DNA of 38,784 bases from an uncultured Erysipelotrichaceae bacterium (GTDB taxonomy: Bacteria; Bacillota_I; Bacilli_A; RFN20; CAG-826): the NCBI GenBank assembly GCA_946183085.1, contig CAMGZU010000005.1, positions 1 to 38,784 on the forward strand. Reading direction: 5' to 3'. The translations under genes were made by a program, and so were the position numbers. Below, one piece after another: positions 9,223-18,103 of this stretch (position 1 is the first letter of the stretch; every line of letters begins with the position of its first letter). The notes under the pieces were generated by a model. It searched no databases. It worked only from the letters and a program-made list of their open reading frames with translations, and was not told the DNA's origin.

Positions 9223-10083
9223 ATGAAATTGAATGTGGCATTGGTTCTTCAAGGGGGAGGAACCCGTGGTATTTATACCTCGGGAGCCTTGGACTTCCTC
9301 TTAGAAAAAGGCGCGGAATTTCCGCTGATCATCGGCGTTTCTTGCGGCGCGCTTAATGGCGTCAACTTTGTTGCGGGCAACGAAGGCAGGACAAAGGAAA
9401 TCATGATCAAATACATGAAGGATCCCCGCTTCGTCTCCGTCCCAAACTTCTTGCTCCACGGGTCTTTGTTTAACTTCAAATTCATGTGGGAAGAGATGCC
9501 GAAGAAGCTTCCCTTCAACCAAAAGCAATACGACGAATCCAAAACCCGTTTTCTCGTTGGCACGACTTCACTGGAAACCGGAAAACCCGTCTTCTTCGAG
9601 AAAGGCGTCTGCAAAGATTTCAAACACGCGGTTGCCGCGTCGAGCTCGTTGCCGCGCATCACCACCAAACCCGTCATGGTCGAAGGTCATCCCTGCCTCG
9701 ATGGCGGGCCTTCTTGCTCCATCGGCTTCCATAAGGCTTTGGAGGAAGGCTTCACCCCTTTGATCATTTGTACGAGGGAAAAAGGTTACCGCAAAGCGGA
9801 GCAAAAGCCATCCACCATCAAAGCTTGCGCCAGGCTCTATAAGAAATACCCCGCCTTCGTGGACACCATCCGCGATTGGTCGAAAACCTACAACAAAGAC
9901 ATGGAGGAAATCGACTCCTTGGGCGAAAGCGGAAAGGCTTTCGTTTTATATCCCTCGATCCCCGTTCATATCGGCATCGCTGAGCGCAAAAAAGAGAAGC
10001 TTGAGGCCCTTTATCAGCAGGGCTACAAAGACATGGAAGCGCGCTTTGACGAATTATTGGCGTTTCTAAAGCGTGCCGAATGA
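9223..10083 (+). CDS. Patatin-like phospholipase
   Basis: GGGTRGIYTSGALD, GVSCGALNG (GxSxG), LDGGPS (Asp of the dyad). Confidence 0.92.
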   Translation: MKLNVALVLQGGGTRGIYTSGALDFLLEKGAEFPLIIGVSCGALNGVNFVAGNEGRTKEIMIKYMKDPRFVSVPNFLLHGSLFNFKFMWEEMPKKLPFNQKQYDESKTRFLVGTTSLETGKPVFFEKGVCKDFKHAVAASSSLPRITTKPVMVEGHPCLDGGPSCSIGFHKALEEGFTPLIICTREKGYRKAEQKPSTIKACARLYKKYPAFVDTIRDWSKTYNKDMEEIDSLGESGKAFVLYPSIPVHIGIAERKKEKLEALYQQGYKDMEARFDELLAFLKRAE

Positions 10084-10101
10084 ATATAATATTCATCGGC
10101 A

Positions 10102-11163
10102 ATGAACAAGAACGACAAAAAGGAGCATCGGAGCACCAAAGGATTGGTGAACCCCAATAGCGTCACCGAGTTCACGGTTTACCGTGAGTCCGAGCTTTTG
10201 GAGTTCCTTTTGTTCAAGATGCCGAAGCGTTCCCGCAAGGACGTGAAGCGCATTTTGGCCAACCACCAAGTCTCCGTTGGCGGCGCCCCGGTCTCGCAAT
10301 TTGACTTCAAGCTTTATCCCGAGGACGTCGTTGTCGTCTCGAAATACCGCATCGCGAAACGGGAACGCAAAGACCTCCCGATCATTTATGAAGACGACGA
10401 ATTGATCGTCATCGATAAGCCCTCTGGCCTTCTTTCGACCGCGACCGAACGGGAAAAAGGAAGAACAGCTTATCGTCTTGTCTCGGATTATGTGACTCAA
10501 AAAGACCCGAAGGCCCGCATTTTCGTCGTCCATCGCTTGGACGAGGATACCTCGGGCGTTTTGGTCTTCGCCAAGAATTGGGAGATCCGCGAAGCCCTCC
10601 AAAACAATTGGCAGGAGATTGTTAAGAAGCGCGGCTATTACGCGATCGTCGAAGGCCAGATGGAGGAGAAGGAAGCAACTTTCAAGGACTATCTTGCCGA
10701 GAACAAGCTTCAGCTTGTCTACGTGACCCCCGACAAACGCAAAGGCAAATTGGCCGTCACCTCCTACAAAGTCATCAAAGAAAAACCGAATTATTCTCTT
10801 TTGGATGTCGATATCGCCTCTGGCCGCAAGAACCAGATCCGCGTCCAGCTTGGGCATCGCGGCCATTATGTGATCGGCGACGACAAATATGGCGAACCGA
10901 GCGACCCTTTGAAGCGTCTTGGCCTCCACGCCTACGAATTGGTCATCATCCACCCGATCACCGGCAAGCGCCTTGACTTCAAAGCGCCGATGCCGGCCGA
11001 TTTCAAGAAGTTCTTCTTTGCCAAAGAAACCGACAAGAAGGCCAAAGCCGCCCCCAAACCCGCCGAAAAGCCAAAACGGGCCCAGCGTGAATCGAAAAAG
11101 GTGGCCAAAATCAAAAAGAAGAATGCCAAAGTGCCGTTTTATGCGCGAGGGGAGAAACGCTGA
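10102..11163 (+). CDS. RluA-family pseudouridine synthase with N-terminal S4-like domain and Lys/Ala-rich C-terminal tail
   Basis: VHRLDEDTSGVLVFAKN catalytic motif, GRKNQIRVQLGHRGHYVIGDDKYG; tail KAKAAPKPAEKPKRAQRESKKVAKIKKKNAK. Confidence 0.93.
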   Translation: MNKNDKKEHRSTKGLVNPNSVTEFTVYRESELLEFLLFKMPKRSRKDVKRILANHQVSVGGAPVSQFDFKLYPEDVVVVSKYRIAKRERKDLPIIYEDDELIVIDKPSGLLSTATEREKGRTAYRLVSDYVTQKDPKARIFVVHRLDEDTSGVLVFAKNWEIREALQNNWQEIVKKRGYYAIVEGQMEEKEATFKDYLAENKLQLVYVTPDKRKGKLAVTSYKVIKEKPNYSLLDVDIASGRKNQIRVQLGHRGHYVIGDDKYGEPSDPLKRLGLHAYELVIIHPITGKRLDFKAPMPADFKKFFFAKETDKKAKAAPKPAEKPKRAQRESKKVAKIKKKNAKVPFYARGEKR

Positions 11164-12770
11164 TGTGGCACCAGTGGTTTGAAAAATTCAAAGAATCCTT
11201 TCTCTCGACCCTGCCAATTTATGTGGTCGTCATGGTCTGTTATCTGCTCGAACGCTATAACGTCGGGCTTTTTGGCGAAGTCGCCTCGATCAGCAAGATC
11301 ACCGATCAGGACTTCTTCGGCTTCTCGATGTGTGCTTTGCTCATCGCCTTTGGCCTAGGCTTATTCACGATCGGCACGGATCAGTCCATGTCGCAGATCG
11401 GCGAGCTCGTCGGCAGCTCCTTGATGAAGCGCAGAAAGCTTTTCCTCGTGGTCTCCATGACGCTCGTTCTCGGCATCTTTGTCACCGTCGCGGAGCCGGA
11501 CCTCGCCGTTTTAGCGGATCAACTTGGCGGCATGTCCAAAGAAGCCGTTATCTGGACGATCGGTATCGGCGTCGGCGTCTTCCTTGTCATCAGCGTCCTC
11601 CGCATCATCTTCGGCAAGAACCTCAACGTCATGTTCCTTGCCTTCTATGGCTTGATCTTCGTCCTGGCTTATTTCGTCGATCCTCGCCTGCTTCCGATTT
11701 GCTTTGATTCGGGCGGCGTCACCACGGGCCCCGTCACGGTTCCTTTCATCCTTGCCTTTGGCGTCGGCGTCGCGGCTTCCCGTCAGGGCAAGCGCACGGG
11801 CGACGACTCCTTCGGTTTGACGGCTTTGTGCAGCGTCGGGCCGATTCTTTCGGTCATGATTTTGAGCCGCTTTGTCGACACGTCCTTCCTTTCCCGCCCG
11901 TATGTGTTGGAGGAAGTCGCGGATTCCTTTGGCCCGGTTTTGGGTGAATCCGTTTTGTCTTCGATGCTAAGCGTCGCATTGGCTGTTGCTCCGATCGCCG
12001 TCTTCTTCTTGCTTTATAACTCCATCTTCCTTCGTTTGCCTGCGAAGAAAGTCGTCCGCATCCTCATCGGCCTTATCTACGCTTACGTTGGCTTGGTCGC
12101 CCTTCTTTCGGCGGTCGATGCCGGCTTCCGTCCGATCGCCCAGAAGATCGGCCTCGGCTTTGGCCAAAGCACGGAGATGTTCCCGATCGCCCTCGTCTTT
12201 GCGGCTCTCTTTGGTCTATTTGGCGTCTTGGCCGAGCCCGCCGTCCACGTTTTGGCCAGGCAGATCGAGGCGGTTTCCGAAGGAACCATCCGCCAAGCGA
12301 CGGTTTTGGCGATTCTCGCCATCTCCATCTCCATGGCGGTCGTCATGGCCATCCTCCGCGCCTACTATGGCTTTGACATCATGTACTATTTGGCGCCTGG
12401 CTATGTCTTGTCGCTTGCCCTTTCCTTCATCGTCCCAAAGATCTACACGGCCATCGCTTTCGACTCTGGCGGCGTCGCTTCCGGTCCGATGACCTCGACC
12501 TTCGTTTTGCCTTTCTGCGTTGGCTTTGCCTATTCCCGCATCGAATCGGGTCACCGCATCTACTCGGGTCGGGTAGAGCGCGTGACCGGTGGGGAGGTCT
12601 ATACGAATGGCTTTGGCTTGGTCGCCCTCGTCGCGATGATGCCGCTTATCGTCTTGCAGCTTTTGGGTTTATACATCAAAGTGAAGCAGGCGATGCTCTA
12701 TCACCGTGCCCGTGCTCGCATCGTTGAGCCAAACGACGATCAGATCATCCATTTTGGAGAGGAGGCGTAA
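11163..12770 (+). CDS. DUF1538-type polytopic membrane protein with two internal repeats
   Basis: Many hydrophobic helices; repeated motifs CFDSGGVTTGPVTVPFILAFGVGVAASRQG and AFDSGGVASGPMTSTFVLPFCVGFAYSRIE. Confidence 0.8.
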   Translation: MWHQWFEKFKESFLSTLPIYVVVMVCYLLERYNVGLFGEVASISKITDQDFFGFSMCALLIAFGLGLFTIGTDQSMSQIGELVGSSLMKRRKLFLVVSMTLVLGIFVTVAEPDLAVLADQLGGMSKEAVIWTIGIGVGVFLVISVLRIIFGKNLNVMFLAFYGLIFVLAYFVDPRLLPICFDSGGVTTGPVTVPFILAFGVGVAASRQGKRTGDDSFGLTALCSVGPILSVMILSRFVDTSFLSRPYVLEEVADSFGPVLGESVLSSMLSVALAVAPIAVFFLLYNSIFLRLPAKKVVRILIGLIYAYVGLVALLSAVDAGFRPIAQKIGLGFGQSTEMFPIALVFAALFGLFGVLAEPAVHVLARQIEAVSEGTIRQATVLAILAISISMAVVMAILRAYYGFDIMYYLAPGYVLSLALSFIVPKIYTAIAFDSGGVASGPMTSTFVLPFCVGFAYSRIESGHRIYSGRVERVTGGEVYTNGFGLVALVAMMPLIVLQLLGLYIKVKQAMLYHRARARIVEPNDDQIIHFGEEA

Positions 12771-12772
12771 TC

Positions 12773-13555
12773 ATGGCGAAACAAGCAGCAAAAGCAACGA
12801 AAGAAACCGCGTTTACCCCCTACGAAGAGAATCACCATCTCGTTCCGCTTGGCTTTACGATTACCGTCGTGCCGCGCGGACAGGCGAATGCCATCGGCGA
12901 CCGCTTGAAGAAATGCGGGAGCGCCTGCTGGTTTATCACCCATGGCGAAGGCACCGCGCCAAGCGACGTCGCCCAAGCCCTCGGCGTCAGCGACTCCAGC
13001 AAGCACATCGTCTTCGGCTTTCTTAAGAAAGATATGTGGCCCGATTACAAAACGGCCCTCTTGGAACGCTTCAAGGTATCGCCCTTTGCTAGAGGCATTG
13101 CCTACTACATCGATTTGACGGCCTTATGCGGCGTCTCCGTCTACAAGATGCTCGCCAACATCCAAGTCGTCGACAAACCCATCAAGAAGAAGCGCAAGGA
13201 GGCGCCGAAAAATATGCCCGAAAACAAGAAATACGAAGCGATTCTCGTCATCGTGAACAACGGCTTCACCGACCTCGTCATGAACGCGGCCCGCGCGGCT
13301 GGCGCCCGAGGCGGCACCATCATCAGCGCCCGCGGCACCGGGAACAAAGAAATCGAGAAGTTCTTCGGCGTCGTCATCACCCCGGAAAAGGAAATTGTCA
13401 TGATCCTCGTGAAGAGCGAGATTCGTGACGCTGTCCTCGCCGCCGTCAACAAAGAAGCGGGCATCGACTCCAAGGGCCAAGGCATCGCCTTCTCCATTCC
13501 AGTCAGCGACGTCGCCGGGCTCCGCGGCGAAGAAGCCTCACCCATCGAAAAATAA
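12773..13555 (+). CDS. Tandem P-II-like (GlnB superfamily) regulatory protein, two domains in one chain
   Basis: C-half ...FTDLVMNAARAAGARGGTIISARGTGNKEIEKFFGVVITPEKEIVMILVKSEIRDAVLAAVNKEAGIDSKGQGIAFSIPVSDVAG is P-II-like; N-half ...ITVVPRGQANAIGDRLKKCGSACWFITHGEGTAPSDVAQALGVSDSSKHIVFGFLKK... has the same element order. SD GGAGGCG upstream. Confidence 0.75.
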   Translation: MAKQAAKATKETAFTPYEENHHLVPLGFTITVVPRGQANAIGDRLKKCGSACWFITHGEGTAPSDVAQALGVSDSSKHIVFGFLKKDMWPDYKTALLERFKVSPFARGIAYYIDLTALCGVSVYKMLANIQVVDKPIKKKRKEAPKNMPENKKYEAILVIVNNGFTDLVMNAARAAGARGGTIISARGTGNKEIEKFFGVVITPEKEIVMILVKSEIRDAVLAAVNKEAGIDSKGQGIAFSIPVSDVAGLRGEEASPIEK

Positions 13556-13556
13556 G

Positions 13557-13594
13557 AAAAAGGCGACCCGTTCCGCGACGAGCCGCCTTTTTGC
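13557..13594. terminator. Bidirectional terminator between the P-II-like gene and rsmI
   Basis: AAAAAGGCG...CGCCTTTTT inverted repeat between convergent genes. Confidence 0.75.
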
Positions 13595-13598
13595 TTGC

Positions 13599-14456
13599 TC
13601 ATTTGAAATGTTTTAGATAGAGATCGTAGACCGCGTTTTTGGGAAGGTTGTTGTCCTTCGCGACCTTGGAAATGGCCTCTTTGGACTTTAAGCCTTCGTT
13701 TAAGGCGTTTTTGAGAAGGAAAAGGATATCTTCCTCTTCCAAACCTTTTTTCGTTTCCTTGGCGCCTTCGACGATGATGACCATTTCGCCGCGTAAGGTG
13801 ACGGGATCCAACGCCGCGAGCTCCTCGAGTCCTGCGCGGATGAATTCCTCGTGGGATTTGGTGAGCTCCCTTGCTAAGCAGGCCTTACGGTCCCCTAAGA
13901 CCTCCGCCATATCCTTCAGGGTTTTTTCGATGCGGTGAGGCGATTCGTAAAAGATGATGGTTTCCTTGCGGCCTTTCAACTCTTCGAGCTCTTTCTTCCT
14001 TTCGCTTGGCTTGCTGGGGAGGAAACCTTCGAAATAGAAATGGTCGGTCGGGAGGCCAGAGGCCGCCAAGGCATTCAATCCGGCGTTAGGACCGGAAACG
14101 GTGGAGACCTTGATGCCGTTTTGGATGCAGCGCCGCACCAGGCGTTCCCCGGGATCGGAGATCGCGGGATAGCCTGCGTCGGACATGTAGCAGATCTTCT
14201 TGCCTTCTTTTAGAAGGGAGACGATCTTTTCCCCGGCTTCTTCTTCGTTATGCTCATGGCAGGAGATAAAGGGTTTATCAATGCCATAGGAAAGCAAGAA
14301 GGCCCTGGAGTTTCGGGTATCTTCTGCCCCGATAAAATCGGCTTCTTTGCAAAGCTCGATGGCGCGCGGCGAAAACTCGGAGCGGTTTCCGATGGGGGTG
14401 GCGATCAAATAGAGAAGAGGGCTTTTCCCTTCGAAGTTGAGTTCGCGTTCGGCCAT
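13599..14456 (-). CDS. rsmI: 16S rRNA (cytidine(1402)-2'-O)-methyltransferase
   Basis: LYLIATPIGNRSEFSPRAIE, GAEDTRNSRAFLLSYGI, MSDAGYPAISDPGERLV, SGPNAGLNALAASGLPTDHFYFEGFLP, FYESPHRI. ATG 14456 overlaps the ricT stop (TGATG). Confidence 0.95.
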   Translation of the reverse strand: MAERELNFEGKSPLLYLIATPIGNRSEFSPRAIELCKEADFIGAEDTRNSRAFLLSYGIDKPFISCHEHNEEEAGEKIVSLLKEGKKICYMSDAGYPAISDPGERLVRRCIQNGIKVSTVSGPNAGLNALAASGLPTDHFYFEGFLPSKPSERKKELEELKGRKETIIFYESPHRIEKTLKDMAEVLGDRKACLARELTKSHEEFIRAGLEELAALDPVTLRGEMVIIVEGAKETKKGLEEEDILFLLKNALNEGLKSKEAISKVAKDNNLPKNAVYDLYLKHFK

Positions 14457-15601
14457 CAATTGCCTCCATTCGGCTTCTTGTTGTTATTGTTCGGCCGCTG
14501 GTTGTTGTGATGGTGGTGATGCCGATGGTTGTTGTTGCCATTTCCAGGACGGCGGTTTTGATCGTTTTGCTGGTTCTGGGCGTTTTGCTGCTGGTTGTTA
14601 TTGTTTCGATTGTTGTGGTTATGGCGGTTGAAGTTGCGGTTGTTGTTCCGATTGCCACCATTGTTCCGGTTGTCGCGGTCGTTGCGGTTTTCGCGCGATT
14701 CGGGTTGGGCGTGCGAGACTTCCTCGGCGACGAGGTCGCTCTTGAAGGTGGGTTTGGCCATCTCCAAATCGGCTTTGGGTTTGCGCTTGATGCCCTTGAT
14801 GGCGTCCTCAACGTCTTCTAAAGACATGAAGCGGATTTGGGAATTGCCCGAGAGCTTGATCTCTTTCGAAAGGATGTTCATGCCGACGATCGTGTAGTCG
14901 CCATCGTCGAGTTTGACGGGCGTGCCAAGGCGCGGGAAGGCTTTCTTGGCTTCGGTGTACATATCGTCTTCGAAAAGAAGGCAGCAAATGAGTTTGCCGC
15001 ACGCGCCAGAAAGCTTCGGGATGTTGAGGGTCAGCATCTGGTTTTTGGCTCTCGAGATCGAGATGCCATCGAATTGGTCCAAGAAGGTCGAGCAGCAAAG
15101 CGGGAGGCCGCACGTGCCCAAGCCACCGATGAGTTTCGCCTCATCGCGCGGGGCGATCTGGCGGAGTTCGATGCGGCAATGAAGCTGCGGGGCGAGCGTC
15201 TTTAAGAGCTCGCGGAAATCCACGCGCTGATCCGCGGTGTAGGTGATGGTGACCTTCGTGCCATCCAAGGTGTAATTGGCTTCCAAAAGGTTCATCGGGA
15301 GGCCATAGCCTTCGATTTGCTTTTGGGCGATGCGGATGGCGCGTTTGGCCTGCTCCAAATTGAAGTTATAGTCATCCATGTCGCCTTGGTTCGGCCGACG
15401 GAGGACCGGCTTCAAAGCGAGGTTGCTCTTATAGAGCGCTTGATCCATGGGTCTTGTGGAAACGGTGCCCATCTCCAAGCCGGAAATGGTCTCGACGACG
15501 ACCAAATCGCCGATGTTCCAATCATCGGTCTCGGTCGAGAAATAATAGGATTTGGATGTACCGGCGAATTTGACGCCGAGGAAATAGGATTTGTCTTCCA
15601 T
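14456..15601 (-). CDS. ricT: PSP1-domain protein RicT/YaaT with Asn/His/Arg-rich low-complexity C-terminal tail
   Basis: GLEMGTV, RELLKTLAPQLHCRIELRQIAPRDEAKLIGGLGTCGLPLCCSTFL, KNQMLTLNIPKLSGACGKLICCLLFE; holB-tmk neighbourhood. Confidence 0.92.
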   Translation of the reverse strand: MEDKSYFLGVKFAGTSKSYYFSTETDDWNIGDLVVVETISGLEMGTVSTRPMDQALYKSNLALKPVLRRPNQGDMDDYNFNLEQAKRAIRIAQKQIEGYGLPMNLLEANYTLDGTKVTITYTADQRVDFRELLKTLAPQLHCRIELRQIAPRDEAKLIGGLGTCGLPLCCSTFLDQFDGISISRAKNQMLTLNIPKLSGACGKLICCLLFEDDMYTEAKKAFPRLGTPVKLDDGDYTIVGMNILSKEIKLSGNSQIRFMSLEDVEDAIKGIKRKPKADLEMAKPTFKSDLVAEEVSHAQPESRENRNDRDNRNNGGNRNNNRNFNRHNHNNRNNNNQQQNAQNQQNDQNRRPGNGNNNHRHHHHHNNQRPNNNNKKPNGGN

Positions 15602-15608
15602 AAACGAA

Positions 15609-16586
15609 TCACTCCTTGGTGATGGTATTTACCAAATGCCCCAGAAGCAGGGACATATTGACGTTTAACTCAATGTCGCCACGCAAAGTCATAATGGCGA
15701 TTAAGGATTCCTCTAAATGAGGAAGACTCTGGCTGAGTTCGCCTAATATCTTATCATACGAGGTCAAATTGACAGCATCTCCGACCTTTTTCGCGACGAG
15801 ATCTTGGAAAAAGACAGAGAGCATGTCGAAAAAGAAACGGGCGCTTGGCTTGTCGAGCAAAGCGGACGTGACGTCTTTTTCGAAGGTATAGCGGGCAAAG
15901 GAAGGGCCTTCATCCAAGCCTTCGATGGCGCGGTCAAACGCCGCTTTCGCGTTTTGATAGGCCTTGCTCTCCGAGCGTTCTTTGATCAAGGAGCCATCGT
16001 TATAGAAGAAGGCGAGCATCTCGGCGTCGTTTTGGGAAACGCCAAAAGAGATCGCCTCTTCGATGACTTCGTAACGGGGCACCAAGTGCAAACGGAGGGT
16101 CTGGCAGCGCGAGATGATGGTCGGAAGAACTTTGCTCTCATTCCTCGTGGTCAAGAAAGCGTAGGTATTCGGGGTTGGTTCTTCCAAAAACTTCAAAAGC
16201 GAGTTCACGGCCTCAATGGACATGTTCTCGACCATGTTGACGATGTAGATCATGACCCCTTTGCGTTCCATCGGGGTCTTTTGGAAATCGTTGACGAGCG
16301 AAAGGATCTCTTCTTTCTTGATGTTCTTCTCGCTGCCATCTAAGACCAAAAGATCGGGGTATTCTTCTTTGTCGACGCGCTCACAGGTGACGCAGGTCTC
16401 GTCCGCGAGGGGATCGGGATGGTCGCAAAGAAGCGATTTGGCGAGATAGAGGGCGGTTTCCTTTAGCGGCGTGCCCTCTTCACCCATCAAAAGGTAGGAA
16501 TGGGTCACGGTGCCTTTTGAAAGAGCGTTCGAAAACGTCCGGTAGACGATCGGCTGTTTGTTCTTCAAATAGGCGGAGACTCTCAT
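15609..16586 (-). CDS. holB: DNA polymerase III delta' subunit
   Basis: AAA+ clamp-loader-like: SYLLMGEEGTPLKETALYLAKSLLC, CxxC region, EAVNSLLKFLEEPTPNTYAFLTTRNESKVLPTIISRCQ; downstream of tmk. Confidence 0.88.
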   Translation of the reverse strand: MRVSAYLKNKQPIVYRTFSNALSKGTVTHSYLLMGEEGTPLKETALYLAKSLLCDHPDPLADETCVTCERVDKEEYPDLLVLDGSEKNIKKEEILSLVNDFQKTPMERKGVMIYIVNMVENMSIEAVNSLLKFLEEPTPNTYAFLTTRNESKVLPTIISRCQTLRLHLVPRYEVIEEAISFGVSQNDAEMLAFFYNDGSLIKERSESKAYQNAKAAFDRAIEGLDEGPSFARYTFEKDVTSALLDKPSARFFFDMLSVFFQDLVAKKVGDAVNLTSYDKILGELSQSLPHLEESLIAIMTLRGDIELNVNMSLLLGHLVNTITKE

Positions 16587-17203
16587 AAACGAGTTTTGAT
16601 GGCTTGGTAGGCGTCCTCGAAGACCTTCTCAAAGGATTGGGAGGCGTCGATGACGACGTAGCGGTCGGCGAAACGCTTCGCCAACTCTTGGAAGGCAGAG
16701 CGGACGTTTTTATGGAAATCCATCTTCTCCAAGTCGAGGCGGTTGACTTCGCGCCCCGCGTTGGCGGCGATTCTTGCTAAGCCGATCTCTGGCTCCAAAT
16801 CAAAGAAAAGGGTGAGATCGGGGTATTTGCCTTCGGTGGCGAAGAGATTGACGTTGAGGATTTCGTCCACGCCCAAGTGACGGGCGACGCCTTGATAGGC
16901 GAGTGAGGAATCCAAGAAGCGGTCGCACAAGACCAGTTTGCCTTCTTGAAGGGCGGGCCAGACTTTTTGGACGAGGTGCTGGCGGCGGCTTGCGGCATAA
17001 AGGAGCGCTTCGGTGCGCGGATCCATGTCGGTGTTCTTCTTGTCGAGGATGACGTTGCGAATCTCCTCCGCGATGGGCGTGCCGCCGGGTTCGCGGGTGG
17101 TGACGACGGAGTATCCTTCTTTTTCCAAACGTTCGGCAAGAAGCTTCATGACCGAGCTTTTGCCCGATCCTTCCCCACCTTCAAACGTGATGAACAAACT
17201 CAT
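16583..17203 (-). CDS. tmk: Thymidylate kinase
   Basis: FITFEGGEGSGKSS P-loop, TREPGGTPIAEEIR, CDRFLDSSLAYQGVAR. Confidence 0.97.
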   Translation of the reverse strand: MSLFITFEGGEGSGKSSVMKLLAERLEKEGYSVVTTREPGGTPIAEEIRNVILDKKNTDMDPRTEALLYAASRRQHLVQKVWPALQEGKLVLCDRFLDSSLAYQGVARHLGVDEILNVNLFATEGKYPDLTLFFDLEPEIGLARIAANAGREVNRLDLEKMDFHKNVRSAFQELAKRFADRYVVIDASQSFEKVFEDAYQAIKTRL

Positions 17204-17796
17204 AGCTTTTTCCTCCCCTCGAGGGCTTTTTGCAAGGTCATTGAGTCGGCGTAGTCAAGCGAAGCGCCCATTGGCAAACCATAGGCGAGGCGCGTGACCT
17301 TGACGTCTTTGCCTTCGAGCAGCCTCGCTAAGAACAAGGCGGTGGTTTCGCCTTCTAGAGTTGGGTTGGTGGCGATGATGAGTTCTTGGATGCCCTCGTC
17401 ATCGATGCGCTGCATCAGATGGTCGATGTCCAAATCCTCCGCTCCGATTCCTTTGGAAGGAGCCAAGACGCCGCCAAGGACATGATAGATGCCATGAAAG
17501 GCGTTGGTCTTCTCGAAAGCGAGGGCGTCTTTGGGGTAGGAAATCACCACACAGACGGAGTGGTCGCGGCTCGGATCGCTGCAGACATCACAAAGCGGCC
17601 CTTCGGCATAAAGCCCGCAATTCGGGCATTTGTGCACCAAATTTTTGGCGTTTTGCAGGGCTAAGGAAAACTCTTTGACGTCCTCCTCTTTCATCTCGAG
17701 GATGGAATACGCCAATCGTTCCGCGCTCTTAACACCAATGCCGGGCAGCTTGGAGAAAGAGTCGGTTAGGGCAATGATGGTGGAGAGTTCCTTCAT
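17200..17796 (-). CDS. recR: Recombination protein RecR
   Basis: LPGIGVKSAERLAYSIL HhH, CPNCGLYAEGPLCDVCSDPSRD zinc finger, Toprim region. Confidence 0.97.
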   Translation of the reverse strand: MKELSTIIALTDSFSKLPGIGVKSAERLAYSILEMKEEDVKEFSLALQNAKNLVHKCPNCGLYAEGPLCDVCSDPSRDHSVCVVISYPKDALAFEKTNAFHGIYHVLGGVLAPSKGIGAEDLDIDHLMQRIDDEGIQELIIATNPTLEGETTALFLARLLEGKDVKVTRLAYGLPMGASLDYADSMTLQKALEGRKKL

Positions 17797-18101
17797 CAGA
17801 ACCCAAACCCTCCGGCACGGCCGGTGATCTTGCTTTCGATGGCCGCGCGTTCGCTTTCGATCTGCTCAATGGCTTCGTCAAAAGCCATGGCGATCGCTTC
17901 TTCGAGCATCTCTTTGTTTTCGGGGTCCAAAGCGTCGGCGTCGATGTCGAGCTTCTGGATTTTCTTCGAGCCGAGGACGGTCAATTCGACCATGCCGTTC
18001 TTCGAGACTTTGAATTCTTTTTCGTCGAGGGCGGCCAAGGCTTTTTGGAGATCACGCTGCATCTTCTGCGCTTGCATGATCATTTGCTGCATTTGGTTCA
18101 T
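17796..18101 (-). CDS. YbaB/EbfC family nucleoid-associated protein
   Basis: MNQMQQMIMQAQKMQRDLQKALAALDEKEF...; between dnaX and recR. Confidence 0.93.
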   Translation of the reverse strand: MNQMQQMIMQAQKMQRDLQKALAALDEKEFKVSKNGMVELTVLGSKKIQKLDIDADALDPENKEMLEEAIAMAFDEAIEQIESERAAIESKITGRAGGFGF

Positions 18102-18103
18102 CT

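Noticed and set aside
14507-14821. Hydrophobic plus-strand ORF opposite the ricT tail (MMVVMPMVVVAISRTAVLIVLLVL...)
   Set aside because: It is the mirror image of Asn/His codons (AAC/AAT/CAC to GTT/ATT/GTG), so a low-complexity artefact rather than a membrane protein.
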